The notes beneath the pieces are model-generated. The model made no database searches. It was not told where the DNA came from and saw nothing but the letters and a program-made list of their open reading frames with translations. The position numbers and the translations under genes were made by a program. This document shows, piece by piece, positions 1 through 5,594 of a stretch of 18,376 bases of DNA (its first letter is position 1; the number at the start of each line of letters is the position of its first letter). The stretch lies in the NCBI GenBank assembly GCA_030666115.1, contig DAOUYM010000007.1:1-18376 (forward strand), in the 5' to 3' direction. This DNA comes from Candidatus Aenigmatarchaeota archaeon (GTDB taxonomy: Archaea > Aenigmatarchaeota > Aenigmatarchaeia > QMZP01).

Positions 1-1
1 G

Positions 2-280
2 GTGGGTCTCGGTGAGAGAATGCATCACAGGCCTCCTCATTTATCCGGTGGTGAGCAGCAGAGGGTCGCAATAGCAAGGTCGCTGGCCAACAGACCAAAG
101 ATAATAATGGGTGACGAGCCCACAGGGAATCTTGACAGCAATACCGGGAAGGACATACTGGACCTGCTAAAGAGACTCAACAAGGAGGAGAACTACACCA
201 TAATAGTGGTTACCCATGATCTCAGGATAAAGAAATACGCCAAGAGAATCATCAATCTGATGGATGGCAGAATTATTTAA
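2..280 (+). CDS. ABC transporter ATP-binding protein, C-terminal part (LolD/MacB-like), cut by window edge
   Basis: This is the 3' end of an ATPase gene that runs off the left edge. About 92 residues remain of a family that is usually 220-240 residues long, so the Walker A half is outside the window. The visible part has the ABC signature LSGGEQQ at residues 14-20, Walker B ending IIMGDEP near 34-40, the D-loop NLDS at 43-46 and the H-loop VVTHD near 68-72. The NLDS and GRII ending is typical of the LolD/MacB/FtsE-like group, which energises FtsX-type permeases rather than solute importers. The next gene, 23 bases downstream, is a secreted CARDB-like protein; in archaea such proteins often accompany MacB-like transporters, so a shared export or envelope role is plausible. 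The first codon shown is not the true start. Confidence 0.93.
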   Translation: MGLGERMHHRPPHLSGGEQQRVAIARSLANRPKIIMGDEPTGNLDSNTGKDILDLLKRLNKEENYTIIVVTHDLRIKKYAKRIINLMDGRII

Positions 281-303
281 GTAGGAGAAACAATTAAGGT
301 AAT

Positions 304-1524
304 ATGAAAAAAACCCCACTCTTGGTCCCGGTATTCATGGCAGTTTTTCTGGCAGTCTGTTTACTCCAACCAGTGAATGCACAGATCAATGTGGCGGTGC
401 TTGACGTTTCCCTTGTATCACAGAATCCTTATCCAGCAGAGCCGGGATCCAACGTTAACGTTGAGGTCGAGATAAGCAACACCGGAAACGCGCAGGCAAA
501 CAACATAGTCGTGGAGATACTCACCAAGAGTCCCTTCTCCCTTCTGCAGGGCCAGGAATCCAAGCAGACCATCAACAGCATAGGACCACAGAGTTCTGTG
601 ATGAAAACGTATGACCTTTTTGTGAACACTGATGCGATATCCAGCATCTACAGCCTTGAGTTCAAAATATACTCGGTCAGTGATCCGAGCACATATTCAA
701 CCAAGACCGTTTCCTTGTCTGTCCAGGGTTCACCAAAAATGGTAATTGAATCAGTGGGAACCAGCCCAAAGGATATAGAACCGGGCGGATCAGTCACACT
801 CGACTTCAGCATCAAGAACATAGGATCAGGAACAGCAAGGCAGATGCAGGCGAGCCTGAACGCAACCTCTAGTTATCTCGTACCGATACTGTCAGGCGGT
901 CTTGTCTACGTGGGTGACGTGAAGCCAGGTGAAACCAAGAATGCCATTATGCAGCTTAGCATAGATTCACTTGCAGAGTACAAAACCTACACAGCAACAC
1001 TTACACTTTCGTATAAGGATGAGAGCAACGCAGCCGGTTCAGATACCTTTAGCATAGGAATTCCTGTTATAGGATCGATAAGGCTGGACATCATCAGCGT
1101 GGAGCCTGACTTCAGCAGAGGGCAGCTTGAGATAGAGGTTGCCAACAAGGGAACAACCGATGCCAAATCCCTCGAAGCCATACTCATGGTAGGAAACCAG
1201 TCAATCGGGATAGACTACCTGAGCCAGCTCAAAGCAACCAAGAAGACAACATTCGCCTTCCCGATTGTACTGGAGGGGAACGCTGAACTTGTTATAAACT
1301 ATATCGGACCAGGACTCCAGCAGAACAGAATAGTCAAGGACATAACCCTTGACTTTGAGGCACAGGGAACCAACGGGACAATGACCTACCTTATCGGTTT
1401 CGTGATACTGGTTATAATCCTCTACTTCGTATGGAGGAAGTTCTTCAGGAAGAAGCACCACACCCACCACACACATACCACACATCGTACCAGTCACTCA
1501 CACCAGGCAGGCAAGAGCAAGTGA
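304..1524 (+). CDS. Secreted, C-terminally anchored CARDB/COG1361-like S-layer-type protein with His-rich tail
   Basis: A 406-residue exported protein. Residues 1-26 form a signal peptide (MKKT start, hydrophobic core, cleavage likely after VNA26). The body has three beta-rich CARDB/NEW3-like segments, roughly 30-140, 145-250 and 258-350, with recurring patterns such as PAEPGSNVNVEVEISNTGNA and IEPGGSVTLDFSIKNIGSG. This is the COG1361 'S-layer domain' style. One transmembrane helix at about 360-377 is followed by a basic stop-transfer stretch and a cytoplasmic tail with eight histidines between residues 385 and 400. Most of the chain should therefore lie outside the cell. It directly follows the ABC ATPase gene, so it may be the exposed partner of that transporter. 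The start is supported by the signal peptide and an AGGT element five bases upstream. The family is clear; the ligand is unknown. Confidence 0.85.
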   Translation: MKKTPLLVPVFMAVFLAVCLLQPVNAQINVAVLDVSLVSQNPYPAEPGSNVNVEVEISNTGNAQANNIVVEILTKSPFSLLQGQESKQTINSIGPQSSVMKTYDLFVNTDAISSIYSLEFKIYSVSDPSTYSTKTVSLSVQGSPKMVIESVGTSPKDIEPGGSVTLDFSIKNIGSGTARQMQASLNATSSYLVPILSGGLVYVGDVKPGETKNAIMQLSIDSLAEYKTYTATLTLSYKDESNAAGSDTFSIGIPVIGSIRLDIISVEPDFSRGQLEIEVANKGTTDAKSLEAILMVGNQSIGIDYLSQLKATKKTTFAFPIVLEGNAELVINYIGPGLQQNRIVKDITLDFEAQGTNGTMTYLIGFVILVIILYFVWRKFFRKKHHTHHTHTTHRTSHSHQAGKSK

Positions 1525-1572
1525 TTGTTTCTGATCGGTATCTGACTGATATGGTAGGACTGGGGGACATAC

Positions 1573-1598
1573 TTATTCAGCAAGATTATTCAGCAAGA
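1573..1598. repeat. Perfect tandem 13-bp direct repeat
   Basis: TTATTCAGCAAGA occurs twice, head to tail, at 1573-1585 and 1586-1598. It lies in the 114-base gap between the CARDB-like gene and the M50 protease gene. It could be a replication-slippage duplication or a double binding site. No copy was noticed elsewhere in the window. Confidence 0.85.
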
Positions 1599-1624
1599 CA
1601 GAAATTTAATGTAGGAGAACAAAT

Positions 1625-1642
1625 ATGAAGGTGGTTAAATGA
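1625..1642 (+). other. Possible five-codon leader ORF (MKVVK) overlapping the M50 start
   Basis: A strong GGAG Shine-Dalgarno (about 1613-1616) precedes an ATG at 1625. This opens a five-codon frame whose stop overlaps the ATG of the protease gene as ATGA at 1639-1642. The AGGTGG inside the mini-ORF can itself serve as the ribosome binding site of the protease gene. The arrangement would allow translational coupling, but an ORF this short is easily a chance event. Confidence 0.3.
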
Positions 1643-2235
1643 ACGGAACCAGTCGGGGTATGTTCTCAAGGAGGGAGGTAAAAGATATAGTGATATCTGT
1701 CATAGTGCTCTCCCTGGTGTTTGCGTATCCGGATTTCCTTTCTAACTATTCGATGTTCCTGGTTTCCCTCTTTGTTGTGGGAGTGGCCTTCATGGGCCAT
1801 GAGATGTCGCACAGGTTTACTGCCCGTAAGCTTGGATACTTCTCTGAGTACAGGATGTGGCCACAGGGAATAATACTCGCGATATTCTTCACATTACTGA
1901 CCAACGGGAGTTTCATATTCGCAGCCCCGGGTGCAGTGTACTTCGCGTCATTCTGGGCATTCAGGAATCCGACTGTTGAAGAGATTGGAAAGATAGGGAT
2001 ATCAGGAACCCTTTTCAACATAGCGCTGATGTTCATACTCATAGCTGCCAACTTCGTGTACCCGAGCTGGATACTCATTTACGCAGCCCTGATAAATGCC
2101 TGGCTGGCCATCTTCAATCTCGTACCACTGGGACCTCTGGATGGAGTTAAGGTCCTTCATTGGAACAGGCCGGTATGGGCAGTCTCGTTTATGGTTGCAG
2201 TGATCGGATTCTCCTACCTTATGATCTTTTACTGA
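1639..2235 (+). CDS. Site-2 protease-like M50 family intramembrane metalloprotease
   Basis: A 198-residue polytopic membrane protein. The zinc-binding HExxH motif appears as HEMSH at residues 54-58 within a hydrophobic segment. The third metal ligand of the family is the Asp of the C-terminal motif FNLVPLGPLDG (N160 to G169, D168). Hydrophobic stretches near 17-30, 36-53, 78-104, 121-140, 143-160 and 178-197 suggest about six membrane helices. No PDZ or CBS domain is attached, so this is a minimal archaeal S2P-like enzyme. Known relatives cleave membrane-embedded regulators or substrates; the substrate here is not visible. The ATG at 1639 is chosen for the AGGTGG just upstream. The gene is followed 35 bases later by a rhomboid gene on the same strand, which places two intramembrane proteases of different mechanism side by side. 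Confidence 0.9.
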   Translation: MNGTSRGMFSRREVKDIVISVIVLSLVFAYPDFLSNYSMFLVSLFVVGVAFMGHEMSHRFTARKLGYFSEYRMWPQGIILAIFFTLLTNGSFIFAAPGAVYFASFWAFRNPTVEEIGKIGISGTLFNIALMFILIAANFVYPSWILIYAALINAWLAIFNLVPLGPLDGVKVLHWNRPVWAVSFMVAVIGFSYLMIFY

Positions 2236-2270
2236 TATGTAGTGATGTATAGTGTTAGAATGGTGATAGA

Positions 2271-2879
2271 ATGAGAATTACAGTATCCCTGATAATGGCC
2301 AACGTGGTGATGTTTGCACTGCAGATATTACTGCACCCGTTCTTTGATGAGGTGATGGCACTCACCCCGGAGCTTGCGCTCAGCGGATACTACTGGCAGT
2401 TCATTTCCTACATGTTCCTCCATTCGGTCTCGTTACCCGAGCACATAATAATCAATATGTTCCTGCTTTTCATATTCGGTCTCACGATCGAGAGGGCGCT
2501 GGGATGGAAGCGCTACCTTGTCCTCTACCTGGTCTCTGGGATAGGCTCCGCCCTGTTGTATATGGGCATGACAGGTGCGCTTGACGTGGCCATGTTGGGT
2601 GCGTCCGGTGCAGTGTTCGGTGTGATGGCCGCATACGGGTTCATGTTTCCCAGAGACGTGGTGTGGATATACAAGATTCCGATCCCGGTCATACTTCCCA
2701 TCATCCTCCTGGCTGCCGGAGAACTTATCCTCTGGATACTGAACCTACAGCCCGAAATTGCTAACATAGGGCACTTCGGAGGAATAATAACAGGAATGAT
2801 CCTGATGTACATCTGGAAGCGCAGGATGAAACCCAAGGACATAAACGAAGCAAGAAACTACCAGTTCTTCTTCGAATAA
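2271..2879 (+). CDS. Rhomboid family intramembrane serine protease
   Basis: A 202-residue protein with about six transmembrane helices. The catalytic serine is in GASG (residues 110-113, S112) and the catalytic histidine in NIGHFGG (H168). The oxyanion-side HxxxN motif of the family is present as HIIIN (H58, N62), and the segment WQFISYMFLH at 42-51 matches the usual rhomboid start of helix 2. No soluble N-terminal or C-terminal domain is fused, and the length fits a minimal six-helix rhomboid. The start is supported by GGTG at 2262-2265, five bases before the ATG. It probably forms an operon with the M50 protease upstream. Both catalytic residues are intact, so an active protease is expected; the substrate is unknown. 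Confidence 0.95.
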   Translation: MRITVSLIMANVVMFALQILLHPFFDEVMALTPELALSGYYWQFISYMFLHSVSLPEHIIINMFLLFIFGLTIERALGWKRYLVLYLVSGIGSALLYMGMTGALDVAMLGASGAVFGVMAAYGFMFPRDVVWIYKIPIPVILPIILLAAGELILWILNLQPEIANIGHFGGIITGMILMYIWKRRMKPKDINEARNYQFFFE

Positions 2880-2913
2880 GGTTTTTACGAGAGCTATCGC
2901 TTCTCCCAAAACC
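2880..2913 (+). terminator. Possible hairpin after the rhomboid gene
   Basis: GGTTTT at 2880-2885 pairs with AAAACC at 2908-2913, and an imperfect inner stem (GAGAGC against GCTTCTC) lies between them. It begins directly after the rhomboid stop codon. It could end the upstream transcript, although no strong T-tract follows it. Confidence 0.35.
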
Positions 2914-2964
2914 TTAATGTCAAATCGAAGATTTGACAGCTGTCAAACAAGGCTTGACATTAAG
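2913..2964. promoter_or_regulatory. Nested palindromic element with four alternating TGTCAA boxes
   Basis: This 52-bp block has several perfect symmetries. Outer arms of 11 bp are CTTAATGTCAA (2913-2923) and TTGACATTAAG (2954-2964). A 9-bp stem TGTCAAATC/GATTTGACA with loop GAA spans 2918-2938. A 16-bp uninterrupted palindrome TTTGACAGCTGTCAAA spans 2932-2947. A TGTCAA/TTGACA pair spans 2941-2959. The box thus occurs four times in alternating orientation, ending about 15 bp before a TATA box. This looks like a multi-site operator for a dimeric regulator of the zinc ribbon and EF-1 beta genes; a stable RNA or cruciform-prone DNA structure is the alternative. Confidence 0.7.
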
Positions 2965-2978
2965 CAAAAACATGAATG

Positions 2979-2988
2979 TTTATAAATA
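2979..2988 (+). promoter_or_regulatory. TATA box for the zinc ribbon / EF-1 beta operon
   Basis: GTTTATAAAT matches an archaeal TATA box. A start site about 25 bases downstream, near 3008-3010, would give a leader of about 40 bases before the ATG at 3048. Confidence 0.55.
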
Positions 2989-3047
2989 AACAAACCGATA
3001 ATAGAGATAATTACGACAGAACCCCACGAAAGAGTCGAGGTTATGGA

Positions 3048-3206
3048 ATGAGATGCACCAACTGCGGAAAGAATATAGAGGCAGAGGACAACTGGGTTGA
3101 ATTCAGCTGCCCGAAGTGCGGCAAGACAAAGATAGTCAGATGTGAGAAGTGCAAGAAACTGGAGAACACTTACAAGTGCGCTGACTGTGGTTTTGTTGGT
3201 CCTTGA
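3048..3206 (+). CDS. Small zinc-ribbon protein of the archaeal translation-associated COG2888 type
   Basis: A 52-residue protein made almost entirely of zinc ligands. Four CxxC knuckles lie at C3/C6, C21/C24, C32/C35 and C44/C47, enough for two zinc sites. This pattern is typical of the archaeal COG2888 zinc-ribbon family, which is thought to bind RNA and act in translation. An in-frame start exists further upstream at 2976, but the ATG at 3048 is preferred: GAGGT sits seven bases upstream, the family starts just before its first CxxC, and the TATA box at about 2980 would leave a 2976 start untranscribed. The EF-1 beta gene begins 17 bases after its stop; these two genes are neighbours in many archaea. 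Function beyond translation association is not shown by the sequence. Confidence 0.85.
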   Translation: MRCTNCGKNIEAEDNWVEFSCPKCGKTKIVRCEKCKKLENTYKCADCGFVGP

Positions 3207-3223
3207 ATTTTAAGAGTGATATC

Positions 3224-3475
3224 ATGGGAGAGGTAATCTGCGTTTACAGGATACTTCCTTCTTCGCCTGAAAAGTTCGATTCAATGAAAAAGGCCCTGGA
3301 GGAACTCAAGCCAGATAGAATTGAAGAGGAGCCCATAGCCTTCGGACTGAAGGCAATCAAGCTTACCAAGGTAATACCGGATGGTCCTGGTGAGCAGGAC
3401 GAACTGGAAAAAAAGATAGAATCAATAGACGGTGTGGATAACATAGAAACCGTCATGGTTTCAAGAAGCCTTTAA
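3224..3475 (+). CDS. ef1b: Translation elongation factor EF-1 beta (archaeal aEF1B)
   Basis: An 83-residue protein matching the small archaeal form of elongation factor 1 beta, the nucleotide exchange factor that reloads EF-1 alpha with GTP. The family pattern of an alternating beta-alpha-beta fold is visible: VICVYRILPSSPEKFD near the start, FGLKAIKLTKVIPDG in the middle, and ELEKKIESIDGVDNIETVMVS at the end. The ATG at 3224 is chosen because the family starts close to the first beta strand and GAGTGAT lies just upstream; an in-frame start at 3203 would overlap the zinc ribbon stop. It is the second gene of a two-gene translation operon. The gene converges on L14e, with only 12 bases between the two stops. 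Confidence 0.93.
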   Translation: MGEVICVYRILPSSPEKFDSMKKALEELKPDRIEEEPIAFGLKAIKLTKVIPDGPGEQDELEKKIESIDGVDNIETVMVSRSL

Positions 3476-3487
3476 ACTCTAAATGAT

Positions 3488-3982
3488 TTATTTTTTCTCG
3501 GCCTTTTTCACGGTCTTCTTTCCAGCCCTGGCTTTTTTTGGTTTCAATCTGGTCTTCTCTTTTTTGGCTGGTTTCTTTGCGGGCTTCTTTTCATGTTTGA
3601 CTTTCTTTTCCTTATGTGCCGGCTTATGTTTCGGCTCTTTCGCCTTCTCTTTATGCCCGCGCTTTTCCGGTTCAGCTCTCTCTGCCTTCTTCTCAGCCTT
3701 TGGTGCCTTCGGCTTCTTGCCCTTCTCCAGCCCGAGCCTTGCCATTATGCTGGCTTGCTGGTAGGCCTTGAGTACCTCATCATCAGATGCGTCACTCTTT
3801 ATCTTAACCACCTCTTCTATCGGTTCCAGGTGATTGATGTTGCATCTCCTTCTCTTCACGCTTGTCAAAGACTTTGGTCCTGTTACCATAACGAAACCTT
3901 CATCCATCTTCTTGATCACAGTGCAGTACTTGCCTGATTCTCTTCCCGCTGTCTTCATGCATACCCTTCCTACTTCGAACAT
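3488..3982 (-). CDS. rpl14e: Ribosomal protein L14e with long Lys/Ala-rich C-terminal extension
   Basis: A 164-residue protein. Residues 1-86 are a normal archaeal L14e: a KOW-like start MFEVGRVCMKTAGRESGKYC, then VMVTGPKSL and the VKRRRCNINHLEP segment. The usual archaeal protein ends near here, at roughly 75-100 residues. Residues 88-164 add a low-complexity tail of Lys, Ala, Pro and Glu with repeats of PAKK and HKEK type, resembling a histone H1 tail or the tails of eukaryotic ribosomal proteins. The ATG follows the L34e stop directly (TAGATG), so the two genes are co-transcribed and probably translationally coupled. The frame stays open through the tail and ends 12 bases from the convergent EF-1 beta gene, so the extension is part of the gene and not a frameshift artefact visible here. 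Confidence 0.93.
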   Translation of the reverse strand: MFEVGRVCMKTAGRESGKYCTVIKKMDEGFVMVTGPKSLTSVKRRRCNINHLEPIEEVVKIKSDASDDEVLKAYQQASIMARLGLEKGKKPKAPKAEKKAERAEPEKRGHKEKAKEPKHKPAHKEKKVKHEKKPAKKPAKKEKTRLKPKKARAGKKTVKKAEKK

Positions 3983-4246
3983 CTATCTCACCTTCTCCTT
4001 CATCTTTTCTCTTGTGCATTTTGAGCAGAGTCTTCCGCCGTATGGCCTTGATGGAGTCTTCCTGCTCCTGGATAGTTTCTTCATCACGATTGGTCTCTCG
4101 CTCTTGACCCCGTGAAGCTTGCTGCCGCAGGCTGAACACTTTGCGACAGATGGTTTCCTCTTCAGATAATGGGTTATGAATGCTCCGCCTGGGAGCTTCT
4201 TCTTTATCCTTCTGAAGGATCTTGATCTTAGTGCTGGTCTTACCAT
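3983..4246 (-). CDS. rpl34e: Ribosomal protein L34e
   Basis: An 87-residue archaeal/eukaryotic-type large-subunit protein. It shows the typical N-terminus MVRPALRSRSFRRIKKKLPG and two zinc-binding CxxC pairs, C37/C40 (CSAC) and C74/C77 (CSKC). The segment SRPYGGRLCSKC is characteristic of the family. An in-frame GTG three codons upstream is possible, but the family starts at MVRPALRSRS, so the ATG at 4246 is chosen; GTGAT-type elements precede it. L14e follows with no spacer. Part of its promoter lies next to the 3' end of the upstream nre gene, which is on the same strand. Confidence 0.94.
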   Translation of the reverse strand: MVRPALRSRSFRRIKKKLPGGAFITHYLKRKPSVAKCSACGSKLHGVKSERPIVMKKLSRSRKTPSRPYGGRLCSKCTREKMKEKVR

Positions 4247-4288
4247 ATGAATCACAAATCACTACGTAAATATGATTTCTGTTTCTGG

Positions 4289-4299
4289 TATATAAAGCT
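4289..4299 (-). promoter_or_regulatory. TATA box for the L34e-L14e operon
   Basis: On the minus strand this reads AGCTTTATATA. It is centred about 48 bases upstream of the L34e ATG, so a start near 4268 would give a leader of about 20 bases. It sits just past the stop codon of nre. Confidence 0.5.
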
Positions 4300-4302
4300 T
4301 TT

Positions 4303-5502
4303 TTATACGAAGTCCGACATGCGCCTTTGTTTCAGGATATCACTCCTTGTGATGTAATCGTTGACAGGAATCCTCAGCCTGGAGTTGATGTGTTTCAGTG
4401 CTCCTTCTTTAGTATCAAATTTCATATAATTTTGTCTAGAGGCATTTCTTATGTTTTCAAGAATCTGCCAGCAGCCAACAGGAATTGAATATCCTTCATA
4501 TATTTCTCTAAATACTACAATTCTAGCCTGTCTTTTTATACTTTTAAGAAGTTCACAGCAACCTAGTCTGCTGCTATAAAATCCCCCACCCTGCAATTCC
4601 GCATATTTGGTCCTACCCTCATATGGTTCATATTCCTCAAGAATCTCTGTTTTCTTCAGGTTGAATGACCACATGGATCCTGGAGTCCAGGCCTCAAAGT
4701 TCTCAAATTCCCAATTTCCTGGCATAAGAAGTATTTCAAAATGATTGTCTAGATACTGACTGGAATAAACTCTGTAATCATTAATTTGGGGATATTCCTT
4801 TATTTTCTTAATTAGTTCGTTGGCTATCATACTATGAACACCAGTAATCGACCATCTCGTTGGAACAAGTTTCTTGTTCTCATCCATTCCCATTATCCCT
4901 GACGAGAGGATGGTGGATATCTTGTAGACGTCCTGTCCAAGCTCGTAAAGCATCACACCGGCTTCATTCGCCTTTATCTCGTCCCTCACTATCTTCTCGA
5001 CCCTCTGTGATATGTCGGGGTTCTCTGTTATCCGCATCTTCTCCAGTGACGCACTCGGGCCCATTGGTCTGTGAATGTCAGAGAAGCTCATGCTGTAGAC
5101 AGGCTTCTTGCTGAAGCTCATCTCCACGTCTGTCGGTTTGCTTGCCAGGGCGAGTTCCTGGTTCTCCTCTATGAATCTTGTTCTGGATCGGATGTCCTGC
5201 TTTAATTTAGAGCGCAGAAGAAGGGACTGCAGTTCTATTATGTCGCCGTAATCCATTCCAAACCATGACCCAGGCGAGTCCAGTCCGTCCTTCAGCTCAA
5301 TTGCTGTGAGCGGTCCCATGCTCACCCTTGGGTATCCGAACCTCCCAACAAACACATTCATGCTCGGCCCGAAGAAATCCTTGGATACAGTCTTCTGGAA
5401 TCTCGGAGCGATGTTGATCTTCTTATACAGCGGACACTGCTCATGTCCACACAACGCCCTGCTACCCTTGCACAGAATGCAGAGATTAGCTGCAGAAACC
5501 AT
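4303..5502 (-). CDS. nre: Nre-family archaeal DNA repair protein (DUF650/DUF651)
   Basis: A 399-residue protein recognised as the archaeal Nre family by the N-terminal cysteine cluster (C8, C11, C18, C23), the following APRFQKTVSKDFFGPSMNVFVGRFGYP segment, and GDIIELQSLLLRS. Later blocks such as PGNWEFENFEAWTPG and RQARIVVFREIYEGY fit the C-terminal part. Nre proteins act in DNA damage tolerance and are reported to contact the PCNA clamp through a C-terminal PIP motif. Here the last eight residues, QRRMSDFV, are PIP-like with one non-aromatic position. The ATG at 5502 is chosen over an in-frame GTG at 5511 because GGTG lies six bases upstream. Composition changes inside the gene: about 50-57% GC for the first 600 bases, about 28-38% for the rest. 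Confidence 0.9.
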   Translation of the reverse strand: MVSAANLCILCKGSRALCGHEQCPLYKKINIAPRFQKTVSKDFFGPSMNVFVGRFGYPRVSMGPLTAIELKDGLDSPGSWFGMDYGDIIELQSLLLRSKLKQDIRSRTRFIEENQELALASKPTDVEMSFSKKPVYSMSFSDIHRPMGPSASLEKMRITENPDISQRVEKIVRDEIKANEAGVMLYELGQDVYKISTILSSGIMGMDENKKLVPTRWSITGVHSMIANELIKKIKEYPQINDYRVYSSQYLDNHFEILLMPGNWEFENFEAWTPGSMWSFNLKKTEILEEYEPYEGRTKYAELQGGGFYSSRLGCCELLKSIKRQARIVVFREIYEGYSIPVGCWQILENIRNASRQNYMKFDTKEGALKHINSRLRIPVNDYITRSDILKQRRMSDFV

Positions 5503-5532
5503 AAAAAGCACCGAATATAATTTGATTAAAAT

Positions 5533-5541
5533 ATTAAATAT
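5533..5541 (-). promoter_or_regulatory. TATA-like box for nre
   Basis: TATTTAATA on the minus strand lies about 35 bases upstream of the nre ATG. A start near 5512 would leave a short leader holding the GGTG ribosome binding site. Confidence 0.4.
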
Positions 5542-5553
5542 AACTGGAAATAA

Positions 5554-5577
5554 TATACTGTCAATTATACTGTCAAT
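5554..5577. repeat. Perfect tandem 12-bp repeat in the nre / zinc ribbon-Hsp20 divergent promoter region
   Basis: TATACTGTCAAT occurs twice head to tail (5554-5565 and 5566-5577). Each copy contains TGTCAA, the core of the palindromic block at 2913-2964. The repeat lies 17 bases upstream of the plus-strand ATG and may overlap the TATA box of that gene. It is a candidate operator or a slippage duplication. Confidence 0.75.
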
Positions 5578-5594
5578 AATACCAGGAGATTGGA

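Noticed and set aside
2976..3047. Longer N-terminus for the zinc ribbon gene
   Set aside because: It would start at or before the TATA box, lacks a ribosome binding site and does not match the family; the ATG at 3048 has GAGGT upstream.
3483..3764. Phe-rich 93-codon frame on the plus strand opposite L14e
   Set aside because: It is the antisense of the Lys/Ala-rich L14e tail; Lys codons read backwards give Phe/Leu.
3900..4262. 120-codon minus-strand frame overlapping L34e and L14e
   Set aside because: It runs in another frame across two ribosomal protein genes and shows no family pattern.
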